From Proteobacteria bacterium UBA3588 (GTDB taxonomy: Bacteria > Pseudomonadota > Gammaproteobacteria > Thiohalomonadales > Thiohalomonadaceae), in assembly GCA_002376325.1 (NCBI GenBank), contig DFMR01000202.1:1-14137 (forward strand): 14,137 nt of DNA, written 5' to 3'. The notes beneath the pieces are model-generated. The model did no database searches and had not been told where the DNA came from. It worked only from the letters and a program-made list of their open reading frames with translations. This document shows, piece by piece, positions 7,531-13,795 of the stretch (its first letter is position 1; the number at the start of each line of letters is the position of its first letter). Both the position numbers and the translations under genes were made by a program.

Positions 7531-8682
7531 ATGAAGATCGCAATCGTCACGGCGCTGAGTGAAATCCCCGCCACGGAATGGAACGCGCTGCAGGGCGGCA
7601 TCGACAATCCGTTCCTGCGCCATGAATTTCTCGCCAACCTGGAGCGCTACAACTGCGTCGGTGACCAATGGGGTTGGCGTCCGCGCCATATCACCGTGCG
7701 CGACGACACCAACCGCCTGATCGGCGCGCTACCGCTCTACCTCAAAGACAACTCCTATGGCGAACTGGTGTTCGACTGGGCCTGGGCAGACGCCTACCAG
7801 CGCAGCGGCCTGCGCTACTACCCCAAGCTGGTCTCGGCAATCCCGTACTCGCCGATCCCCGGCCCGCGGCTGCTAATCCACGCAGACGCCGACCACGCCG
7901 TCATTGAGGCGCAGCTCGTCGCGACCGTACGCGCCCTGCTCAAGGACGAAGGCGCCTCCTCCATCCATTGGCTGTTCCCGGACGATGTGCAAATGAATAC
8001 CCTGGAACGGCACGGCTTTCTGCGCCGCACCGGCTGCCAGTTCCATTGGTTCAACCACGGTTATGAATCCTTCGACCATTTCCTGCAACGCTTCACCCGC
8101 GACCGGCGCAAAAAGGTAAAACAAGAGCGGCGGCGGGTGCGCGATGCCGGGGTGGAGATCGAGGTATTGCACGGTGACGAGATCAGCGACGCACAGTGGC
8201 AGACCTTTCATCATTTCTACGAAAGCACCTTCGACAAACGCGGCGGTTACGCCACCCTGACCCTCGACTTCTTCCGCGCCATCGGCCGCGAGCTGCCGCG
8301 CAACGTGGTGCTGGTGCTGGCGCAACACAACGGGCGTTACGTCGCCGGGGCCCTCAACCTGCGTTCCAGCGACACCCTGTACGGCCGCCACTGGGGCTGT
8401 CTCGAAGAGTTCAACAGCCTGCACTTCGAGGCCTGCTACTATGCCGGTATCGACTACTGCATTGCCCACGGCCTCAAGCGTTTCGAGCCGGGCGCCCAGG
8501 GCGAGCACAAGGTGTGGCGCGGCTTCGAACCGACGCCCACCTGGTCGGCCCATTACCTCGATCACCCCGCCTTCGCCGCCGCGATTGCCGAGTATCTGCA
8601 ACGTGAGCACGTCAGCATGGAGGCGTATATGCGCGACCTGCGTGAGCATCTGCCGTTCAAGACCGATGGCGAAAAGGCATGA
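7531..8682 (+). CDS. GNAT/FemAB-like family protein (COG3146, PF04339-type)
   Basis: 383-residue cytoplasmic protein with no signal peptide or membrane helix, resembling the large COG3146 family (Pfam 'peptidoglycan biosynthesis/recognition', formerly DUF482). Landmarks are the N-terminal NPFLRHEFLANLE, WAWADAYQRSGLRYYPKL, the basic block FTRDRRKKVKQERRRVRDAG (about residues 187-206), HFYESTFDKRGGYATLTLDFF and the C-terminal GRHWGCLEEFNSLHFEACYYAGIDYCI followed by FEPGAQGEHKVWRGFEP. The fold is expected to be two GNAT-like domains, as in FemABX aminoacyl transferases, but the substrate is unknown. I chose ATG 7531 because family members begin near MKI; a GTG at 7501 would add ten residues inside a hairpin. 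Neither start has a clear Shine-Dalgarno sequence. The stop overlaps the aat start (ATGA), so the two genes are probably coupled. Confidence 0.85.
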   Translation: MKIAIVTALSEIPATEWNALQGGIDNPFLRHEFLANLERYNCVGDQWGWRPRHITVRDDTNRLIGALPLYLKDNSYGELVFDWAWADAYQRSGLRYYPKLVSAIPYSPIPGPRLLIHADADHAVIEAQLVATVRALLKDEGASSIHWLFPDDVQMNTLERHGFLRRTGCQFHWFNHGYESFDHFLQRFTRDRRKKVKQERRRVRDAGVEIEVLHGDEISDAQWQTFHHFYESTFDKRGGYATLTLDFFRAIGRELPRNVVLVLAQHNGRYVAGALNLRSSDTLYGRHWGCLEEFNSLHFEACYYAGIDYCIAHGLKRFEPGAQGEHKVWRGFEPTPTWSAHYLDHPAFAAAIAEYLQREHVSMEAYMRDLREHLPFKTDGEKA

Positions 8683-9365
8683 ATCCCAGCGGTCCGTTCT
8701 GGCTCGATCCTGACGATCACAGCTATGCCTTCCCGCCGCTGGACTATGCGCTGCGGGAACCCAATGGCCTGCTCGCCGTCGGCGGCGACCTTGCCCCCGA
8801 ACGCATTCTCGAGGCATACCGCCACGGCATCTTCCCCTGGTTCAGCGACGACCAGCCCATCCTGTGGTGGTCGCCCGACCCGCGGGCCGTGCTGTTCCCC
8901 GAAAAACTCAAGGTGTCGCGCAGCCTGCGCAAGACCCTCCGCCGCGGCACCTTCCGCGTCAGCTTCGATACCGCATTCACGGCGGTGATCCGCACCTGTG
9001 CCGAAACGCCGCGCCGCGGCCAGGGCGGCACCTGGATCACGACGGAGATGCAGCGCGCTTACATCCGGCTGCACCAGCTCGGTTATGCCCACTCGGCGGA
9101 AAGCTGGGATGGCGACGAACTGGTCGGCGGTCTTTATGGGATGCGGATTGGCAACGTATTCTTCGGCGAATCGATGTTCAGCCGCCGCAGTGACGCCTCC
9201 AAGACCGCCTTTGTTCACCTGGTGCGGCGAATGGAACAGGAGGGCGTACTCATGATCGACTGCCAAGTGACCACGGACCACCTGCTCAGTCTCGGCGCCG
9301 AAGAGATTCCGCGGGCGCAATTTGCGGCACTGCTGGCGCGTCACTGCCTAGTGCCGCAGGGATGA
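8679..9365 (+). CDS. aat: Leucyl/phenylalanyl-tRNA-protein transferase
   Basis: L/F-transferase moves Leu or Phe from aminoacyl-tRNA onto proteins with N-terminal Lys or Arg, making N-degrons for ClpS-ClpAP. It has 228 residues (E. coli 234). Family landmarks in order are FPPLDYALREPNGLLAVGGDL (18-38), YRHGIFPWF (47-55), the aromatic substrate pocket ILWWSPDPRAVL (61-72), GGTWIT (116-121), GGLYGMRIGNVFFGESMFS (150-168) with E164, and MIDCQV (192-197) with D194 and Q196. E164, D194 and Q196 correspond to the E. coli active-site residues E156, D186 and Q188. The ATG overlaps the upstream stop as ATGA. The next gene is bpt, the second N-end transferase. No change in base composition is evident. 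Confidence 0.97.
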   Translation: MNPSGPFWLDPDDHSYAFPPLDYALREPNGLLAVGGDLAPERILEAYRHGIFPWFSDDQPILWWSPDPRAVLFPEKLKVSRSLRKTLRRGTFRVSFDTAFTAVIRTCAETPRRGQGGTWITTEMQRAYIRLHQLGYAHSAESWDGDELVGGLYGMRIGNVFFGESMFSRRSDASKTAFVHLVRRMEQEGVLMIDCQVTTDHLLSLGAEEIPRAQFAALLARHCLVPQG

Positions 9366-9435
9366 ATCGCACGGCAATATTTCCCCAGCAAATACGTGGC
9401 ATACACCCGGCAGTCGCTGTGATATGTTTTCCCCT

Positions 9436-10173
9436 ATGACCAATCCCAATGCCTTCAATATCCTGCCCGCAGACTTGGTGTTCTACGCCAGTCCGCCGCA
9501 TGAGTGCAGCTATCTGCCGGGGCGGGAGGCAATCACCTTGTTCGCGGACCCTCATGCGGCGATGACGCCGCAGCTCTACAGCGCCCTGGCCGAAATGGGG
9601 TTCCGCCGTAGCGGCAACTATGTCTACCGTCCGCGTTGTGCCGGCTGTGATGCCTGCCGCCCGGCGCGCATCCCGGTGGAAGGGTTCGTACCCGACCGCA
9701 GCCAGCGCCGGACCTGGCGCAACAATCAGGACCTCAGCGTTACGCTCCTGCCGCCCGAATTCAATGCGGAACACTACGAGCTCTATCGCCAATATATCCA
9801 CAGCCGTCATGCCGACGGCGGCATGGATGTGGACGAGCCCGGCCGCTATATGGATTTTCTCGGCAGCGACTGGATGGAGATCGAATTCGTCGAATTTCGG
9901 CTGGACGGTCGGCTGTTGATGATTGCGGTCATCGACGTGATGGGCGATGGCCTCTCGGCGGTCTACACCTTCTACGATCCCGCTGAAACCCGACGCAGCC
10001 TCGGCACCTTCGCCGTTATGTGGCAACTCGAAGAGGCGCGCCGCCGCAACCTGCCCTATGTCTATCTGGGCTACTGGATCGACGAATCACCCAAGATGGC
10101 CTACAAGAAACGCTTTCATCCCCTCGAACTCTACGCTCGCGGCGAATGGCGCCGCCTTCAGCAATCCTCCTGA
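9436..10173 (+). CDS. bpt: Aspartate/glutamate leucyltransferase (Bpt, arginyltransferase family)
   Basis: Bpt transfers leucine from Leu-tRNA to N-terminal Asp or Glu, feeding ClpS-ClpAP. It is the bacterial relative of eukaryotic ATE1 (older annotations: arginyl-tRNA-protein transferase, ate). The protein has 245 residues from ATG 9436, or 249 from ATG 9424. It shows the ATE N-terminal domain with ECSYLPGR (cysteine 24) and YRPRCAGCDACRPARIPV (cysteines 68, 71 and 74), then the C-terminal GNAT-like domain with YIHSRHADGGMD, VYTFYDP, RSLGTFAVMWQLEEARR and LPYVYLGYWIDESPKMAYKKRF. Cysteine motifs in eukaryotic ATE1 have been reported to bind an Fe-S cluster; whether that applies here is not visible. 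It follows aat by 58-70 bp. Neither start has a Shine-Dalgarno sequence. ATG 9436 overlaps the stop of a 25-codon frame that itself begins on the aat stop. Confidence 0.95.
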   Translation: MTNPNAFNILPADLVFYASPPHECSYLPGREAITLFADPHAAMTPQLYSALAEMGFRRSGNYVYRPRCAGCDACRPARIPVEGFVPDRSQRRTWRNNQDLSVTLLPPEFNAEHYELYRQYIHSRHADGGMDVDEPGRYMDFLGSDWMEIEFVEFRLDGRLLMIAVIDVMGDGLSAVYTFYDPAETRRSLGTFAVMWQLEEARRRNLPYVYLGYWIDESPKMAYKKRFHPLELYARGEWRRLQQSS

Positions 10174-10186
10174 CGGCCGCTATACT
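10157..10186 (+). promoter_or_regulatory. Candidate promoter for the 77-residue gene
   Basis: TTCAGC (10157-10162), 18 bases, then TATACT (10181-10186, 5 of 6 to the -10 consensus) straddle the bpt stop codon. The leader that follows can form a stem from ACGGTTGTG (10207-10215) and CACACCGT (10229-10236) with one bulged base, just before the ribosome site. The -35 match is weak. Confidence 0.35.
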
Positions 10187-10252
10187 TATTGCAACCTGAC
10201 CGTCACACGGTTGTGCTACAAGCAGAACCACACCGTTAGGAAAGGAGGCAAC

Positions 10253-10486
10253 ATGCTGAGCTTCGTCTATCGGCTGGCACGCACCTTCGAGCAGGAACAC
10301 GGTTATCGCCCCAACCTGCTTTACGTCAACTACAGTCACTATCTGGCCCTGCAGGCCGATCTCCCCAACGATGCCGAACAAGGCACCCTGGCCCGGCGGC
10401 TGGGAATGGAGATCGTCCTCACCGATGAGGCGGTCCATCCACACGTCGCGTGGAACCGGACGGCCTGGCGCCAGGCCGTCGGCTGA
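10253..10486 (+). CDS. Conserved-looking small protein of unknown function (77 aa)
   Basis: I do not assign a function. The frame encodes 77 residues behind an exceptionally good ribosome site, AAAGGAGG (10241-10248) 4 bases before the ATG, the strongest in the window. The protein starts MLSFVYRLARTFEQEHGYRP (an amphipathic helix), continues with PNLLYVNYSHYLALQADLPN, then LARRLGMEIVLTDEAVHPHV and ends WNRTAWRQAVG. It has no cysteine, signal peptide or membrane helix and looks like a small soluble alpha/beta protein. I have an impression of similar short proteins in other Chromatiales-like genomes, but that is memory, not a search. It lies between bpt and infA, where E. coli and Pseudomonas have no extra gene. 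The last codons hold a 22-bp perfect palindrome. Confidence 0.8.
   Translation: MLSFVYRLARTFEQEHGYRPNLLYVNYSHYLALQADLPNDAEQGTLARRLGMEIVLTDEAVHPHVAWNRTAWRQAVG
10459..10480. repeat. 22-bp perfect palindrome at the end of the 77-aa gene
   Basis: Two 11-base half-sites (10459-10469 and 10470-10480) are exact reverse complements. As RNA this is a 9-bp stem GACGGCCTG/CAGGCCGTC around a GCGC loop, ending 3 bases before the stop codon. No U-tract follows. It may slow ribosomes, act with the next hairpin in termination, or be a protein-binding site. Confidence 0.7.
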
Positions 10487-10509
10487 AACGGCGGCACGGC
10501 GCAAGCGAC

Positions 10510-10528
10510 ACCGGCCGGAACGGCCGGT
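10510..10528 (+). terminator. GC-rich hairpin after the 77-aa gene, possible weak terminator
   Basis: ACCGGCCG (10510-10517), loop GAA, CGGCCGGT (10521-10528): a perfect 8-bp stem. The downstream sequence CGTTGATGCTTTCTT is only mildly T-rich, so this may be a weak or factor-assisted terminator, or an mRNA-stabilising element between the 77-aa gene and infA. Confidence 0.4.
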
Positions 10529-10564
10529 CGTTGATGCTTTCTTACCGTTATCTATGAATAAGGC

Positions 10565-10592
10565 TTTGCCTGGAAACGCAAAATCAGGCAAA
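10565..10592 (+). repeat. Inverted repeat in the infA leader
   Basis: TTTGCCTG (10565-10572) and CAGGCAAA (10585-10592) are exact reverse complements with a 12-base loop, about 75 bases before the infA start. The 180-bp region between the 77-aa gene and infA otherwise holds one further GC hairpin and no gene I can support. A role in infA expression is only a possibility. Confidence 0.5.
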
Positions 10593-10666
10593 CTTGCCGG
10601 CTATGGTCGGTGCTTGCCGATACATCCGTTATCCATTGAATTTGCATGAGGCACGAGCTACACCGT

Positions 10667-10885
10667 ATGGCGAAGGAAGAAGGCATTGAGATGGAAGGCA
10701 CGGTCGTCGAGACCCTGCCCAACACTATGTTCCGCGTTGAGTTGGAGAACGGCCATGTCATCACGGCCCACATCTCCGGCAAGATGCGTAAGAACTACAT
10801 CCGCATCCTGACCGGCGACAAAGTCACGGTCCAGGTCACCCCGTACGATCTCACCAAGGGCCGCATCGTCTTCCGCGCCCGCTGA
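10667..10885 (+). CDS. infA: Translation initiation factor IF-1
   Basis: IF-1 binds the 30S A site and helps IF-2 and IF-3 select the initiator tRNA. It has 72 residues, exactly the E. coli length, and is a single OB-fold (S1-like) domain. MAKEEGIEMEGTVVETLPN, MFRVELENGHVITAHISGKM, RKNYIRILTGDKVTVQVTPY and DLTKGRIVFRAR are nearly identical to E. coli. The start was set at ATG 10667 because IF-1 begins MAKE; an in-frame ATG at 10646 would add seven residues not found in the family. The Shine-Dalgarno sequence is weak. The gene lies downstream of aat/bpt, as in Pseudomonas, and is convergent with clpA. A shared terminator follows it. Confidence 0.98.
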   Translation: MAKEEGIEMEGTVVETLPNTMFRVELENGHVITAHISGKMRKNYIRILTGDKVTVQVTPYDLTKGRIVFRAR

Positions 10886-10909
10886 GGCGCTGATACCTGT
10901 TTCAAAACA

Positions 10910-10940
10910 AACGCCCGGTCTGCTTATGCAGCCGGGCGTT
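10910..10940. terminator. Bidirectional terminator between infA and clpA
   Basis: AACGCCCGG (10910-10918) pairs perfectly with CCGGGCGTT (10932-10940). Inside, CTGC and GCAG add 4 bp around a TTAT loop. On the minus strand the stem is followed by the T-rich TGTTTTG, so it fits a clpA terminator best; on the plus strand (infA) the downstream sequence is only partly T-rich. It sits exactly between two convergent genes. Confidence 0.85.
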
Positions 10941-10975
10941 GTCGTGTTGCGTCCAATCGGGCTGTACGGCCATGA

Positions 10976-13240
10976 TCAATGGATCGTAGCGGTCGCGTCG
11001 TTCTCCTCGAACTCCAACGCCAGGTCGTCGTCGTGCTCCGTCACCAGCACGTGACCGCCGCCCTCCAATCGGCCGAACAACAGCTCTTCCGCCAACGGCC
11101 TCTTGATGTGCTCCTTAATCACCCGTGCCATTGGACGGGCGCCCATCTTCGGATCATAACCGTGCTTAGCGAGCCAAAGCCGCGCCGCGGCGTCGACATC
11201 GAGGGCCACGCCCTTCTGCTCCAGCTGCGTCTCCAGTTCCATGATGAACTTGTCCACCACATGACGGATATTCTCCTCGTCCAATGCCTTGAACTGCACG
11301 ATGGCATCGAGGCGATTGCGAAACTCCGGCGTGAACATGCGTTTCATCACTTCCATGGCATCGGTGCTATGGTCCTGCTCGGCAAAACCTATGGAACGGC
11401 GACTACCCTCTTCCGCCCCTGCGTTGGTCGTCATTACCAGGATCACATTGCGAAAGTCGGCCTTACGCCCGTTGTTGTCGGTCAGCGTGCCGTGATCCAT
11501 CACCTGCAGCAGCAGGTTGAACACGTCGGGATGCGCCTTTTCGATCTCGTCCAGCAGCAGCACTGCGTGCGGATGCTTGGTGATCGCCTCGGTCAGCAGG
11601 CCGCCCTGGTCGAAACCCACATAGCCCGGCGGTGCACCGATCAGACGCGATACGGTATGACGCTCCATGTACTCGGACATGTCGAAACGGATCAGCTCGA
11701 TACCGAGAATACTGGCCAGTTGGCGCGTCACCTCGGTCTTGCCAACGCCGGTGGGACCGGCGAACAGGAACGAACCGATGGGCTTCTGTTCAGTGCCGAG
11801 ACCCGAACGCGCCATCTTGATGGCCGAAGCCAACGTGGAGATCGCTTCGTCCTGACCGTAGATCATCAGTTTGAGATCGCGTTCGAGATTCTTGAGACTT
11901 TCCCTATCGGACGCCGAGACGCTCTTGGGCGGGATACGGGCAATCTTGGCCACGACCGCCTCGATCTCCTTTACGCCAATCGTCTTCTTGCGCTTGGACA
12001 CCGGCTGCATGCGCTGGTTGGCGCCGGCCTCGTCGATGACGTCAATAGCCTTGTCCGGCAGGTGCCGGTCATTGATGTAGCGTGCCGCCAGTTCCGCTGC
12101 CGCGCGCAACGCGGCCTTGGTGAACTTGACGTCGTGATGCTGCTCGAAGCGGCTCTTGAGTCCCTCGAGAATCTGCACAGTCTCCTCCACCGTTGGTTCG
12201 GGCACGTCTATCTTCTGGAACCGGCGTGCCAGCGCCCGGTCCTTCTCAAAGATACCGCGGTACTCCTGATAAGTGGTGGAACCGATGCACTTGAGATCCC
12301 CGTTGGCCAGTACCGGCTTAATCAGATTGGAGGCGTCCATGGCGCCGCCGGACGCGGCACCGGCACCGATGATGGTATGGATTTCATCGATGAACAGAAT
12401 GGCTCCGTGTTCCTTCTTAAGCTGCGCCAATACCGCCTTGAGGCGCTTTTCGAAATCGCCGCGATACTTGGTACCCGCCAGCAGCGAGCCGAGATCGAGC
12501 GAATAGACGGTACTGTCGGAGAGGATATCCGGTACTTCGCCGTCGACAATCTTTTTTGCCAGCCCTTCGGCCAAGGCCGTTTTGCCAACCCCCGCTTCGC
12601 CGACGAACAGCGGATTATTCTTGCGTCGGCGGCACAACACCTGCACCGTCCGTTCAATCTCCTGGGCACGGCCGATCAGCGGATCGATCTTGCCCTGCTG
12701 GGCCAACTGGTTGAGATTGGTCGCGTAGGCATCCAGCGGCTTCTGTACCGCTTCGGCGCCCTCTTCGTCGGCGCCGCCATGCGATGTCTCTTCATCGCCG
12801 TCATCCGTGAGTTTGGAGATGCCGTGAGAGATGTAGTTCACCACGTCGAGGCGCGAAATGTTCTGCTGATTGAGAAAAAATACCGCCTGCGATTCATGTT
12901 CGCTGAACAGCGCCACCAACACGTTGGCACCGTTGGCTTCCTTTCGCTCCGACGCCTGTACGTGGAACACGGCACGCTGCAATACACGCTGGAACCCCAA
13001 CGTGGGCTGGATCTCCCGCTCGCTGTCGGGCGTCAGCAACGGCACCGTGTCTTCGATAAATGCGACCAGATCGTTGCGCAGCTGCTCCATGTTCACACCA
13101 CAGGCACGCAGCGCGGCCACCGCGGTCGGCTCGTCCAACAGCGCCAACAGCAGATGCTCCACGGTCATGAACTCGTGGTGTTGCTCACGGGCCTCCTTGA
13201 AGGCCTGGTTGAGCGTGAACTCCAATTCTTTCGTCAGCAT
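10976..13240 (-). CDS. clpA: ATP-dependent Clp protease ATP-binding subunit ClpA
   Basis: AAA+ unfoldase that feeds substrates to ClpP and takes N-degron substrates from ClpS. It has 754 residues (E. coli 758). Order: Clp N-domain 1-140 (LTKELEFTLNQAFKEAREQ, HHEFMTVEHLLLALL), an acidic linker 145-168, then AAA-1 with Walker A GEAGVGKT (214-221), Walker B ILFIDE (281-286) and STTYQEY. AAA-2 has Walker A GPTGVGKT (495-502), Walker B LLLDE (561-565) and sensor TTNAG. The ClpP-docking tripeptide IGF is at 617-619, where E. coli has IGL, so the partner is ClpP. There is no ClpB-type middle coiled coil. ATG 13238-13240 was chosen over an in-frame ATG 36 bases upstream, which lies inside clpS. A GAGAGG ribosome site precedes it. 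It is 16 bp after the clpS stop and forms an operon with it. Confidence 0.98.
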   Translation of the reverse strand: MLTKELEFTLNQAFKEAREQHHEFMTVEHLLLALLDEPTAVAALRACGVNMEQLRNDLVAFIEDTVPLLTPDSEREIQPTLGFQRVLQRAVFHVQASERKEANGANVLVALFSEHESQAVFFLNQQNISRLDVVNYISHGISKLTDDGDEETSHGGADEEGAEAVQKPLDAYATNLNQLAQQGKIDPLIGRAQEIERTVQVLCRRRKNNPLFVGEAGVGKTALAEGLAKKIVDGEVPDILSDSTVYSLDLGSLLAGTKYRGDFEKRLKAVLAQLKKEHGAILFIDEIHTIIGAGAASGGAMDASNLIKPVLANGDLKCIGSTTYQEYRGIFEKDRALARRFQKIDVPEPTVEETVQILEGLKSRFEQHHDVKFTKAALRAAAELAARYINDRHLPDKAIDVIDEAGANQRMQPVSKRKKTIGVKEIEAVVAKIARIPPKSVSASDRESLKNLERDLKLMIYGQDEAISTLASAIKMARSGLGTEQKPIGSFLFAGPTGVGKTEVTRQLASILGIELIRFDMSEYMERHTVSRLIGAPPGYVGFDQGGLLTEAITKHPHAVLLLDEIEKAHPDVFNLLLQVMDHGTLTDNNGRKADFRNVILVMTTNAGAEEGSRRSIGFAEQDHSTDAMEVMKRMFTPEFRNRLDAIVQFKALDEENIRHVVDKFIMELETQLEQKGVALDVDAAARLWLAKHGYDPKMGARPMARVIKEHIKRPLAEELLFGRLEGGGHVLVTEHDDDLALEFEENDATATIH

Positions 13241-13256
13241 GGTCAGCCTCTCTCTT

Positions 13257-13580
13257 TTACTCGGCCTCCATGGCACACATCAGGGGGTGCTGGTGCTTGC
13301 GCGCATAGCCATTGACCTGGTGCACCTTGGTCTCCGCCACGTCGCGGCTGAACACGCCGGCGATACCCTTCCCTTCAGTATGGACCGCCAGCATGATTCT
13401 GGTAGCCGTCGGGCGATCTTTGTTGAAAAAAATTTCCAATACGTGGACCACGAACTCCATAGGCGTATAGTCATCATTCAGCAACACCACCTTGAACATC
13501 GGTGGGCGCTTCAGTTTCGGACGGCCCTCTTCAACCGCCAGGTCACGCTGGTCATCGCGCTGATGATCGCTGTCTGCCAT
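13257..13580 (-). CDS. clpS: ClpAP adaptor protein ClpS
   Basis: Adaptor that binds N-terminal Leu, Phe, Tyr or Trp and hands the substrate to ClpA. It has 107 residues (E. coli 106). A flexible acidic N-terminal tail (1-25) precedes the core. The N-degron pocket residues are visible: N35-D36-D37 in VLLNDDYTPMEFV, the gatekeeper M41, and H67 in MLAVHTEGKG. FSRDVAETKVHQVNGYAR follows and the protein ends MCAMEAE. The ATG at 13578-13580 has an AGG about 9 bases upstream. clpS is the first gene of the clpS-clpA operon. The substrate-modifying enzymes Aat and Bpt are encoded a few kilobases away in this window. Confidence 0.97.
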   Translation of the reverse strand: MADSDHQRDDQRDLAVEEGRPKLKRPPMFKVVLLNDDYTPMEFVVHVLEIFFNKDRPTATRIMLAVHTEGKGIAGVFSRDVAETKVHQVNGYARKHQHPLMCAMEAE

Positions 13581-13651
13581 ATGCCGCTACCTGTCATTCG
13601 ACGACGGGCCTGCCGCATCCCCCGAAACATGAAGGTTCAGCAGACCGATTC

Positions 13652-13667
13652 CAATGTTCACATTGTA
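13652..13667 (-). promoter_or_regulatory. Candidate clpS promoter -10 overlapped by a palindrome
   Basis: On the minus strand TACAAT (13662-13667, 5 of 6 to consensus) lies about 82 bases before the clpS ATG. It overlaps CAATGT-TC-ACATTG (13652-13665), a perfect 6+6 inverted repeat that looks like an operator. The -35 region is poor. The 215-bp clpS-icd spacer is otherwise AT-richer than its surroundings and has no gene I can support. The regulator is unknown. Confidence 0.45.
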
Positions 13668-13745
13668 ACAACTACAGACGCATTGAAGTTAGAGTGTACA
13701 TTACAGCGAAAAATTCAATGCCGCAGCAGCAGGCAACCACACAAA

Positions 13746-13774
13746 AGGGGCAGCGCCCCACGGCGTCTGCCCCT
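13746..13774. terminator. Strong icd terminator
   Basis: AGGGGCAG (13746-13753) pairs with CTGCCCCT (13767-13774). The stem continues as CGCC (13754-13757) with GGCG (13762-13765), with one bulged T and a 4-base loop. On the minus strand (icd) the stem is followed by TTTTG, a normal intrinsic terminator 21 bp after the icd stop. On the plus strand it is also followed by a T-run, so it may work both ways. Confidence 0.85.
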
Positions 13775-13795
13775 CTGTTTTTCCCCGCCTCGCCA

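Noticed and set aside
10554..10649. A 31-codon frame upstream of infA ending in ATGA at 10646
   Set aside because: No ribosome site, it runs through an inverted repeat, and the ATG it overlaps is not the true infA start.
13241..13276. A 12-residue N-terminal extension of ClpA
   Set aside because: Homologues start at the MLTKELEF equivalent; the extension overlaps clpS and has no better ribosome site.
10979..13315. A 778-codon open frame on the plus strand covering all of clpA
   Set aside because: It is the antisense shadow of a GC-rich gene. The clpA product is full length and highly conserved, while the shadow's product is rich in H, R and Q with no recognisable domain.
13581..13795. cspD between clpS and icd, as in Pseudomonas
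   Set aside because: The 215-bp spacer holds no frame of cold-shock-protein type on either strand.
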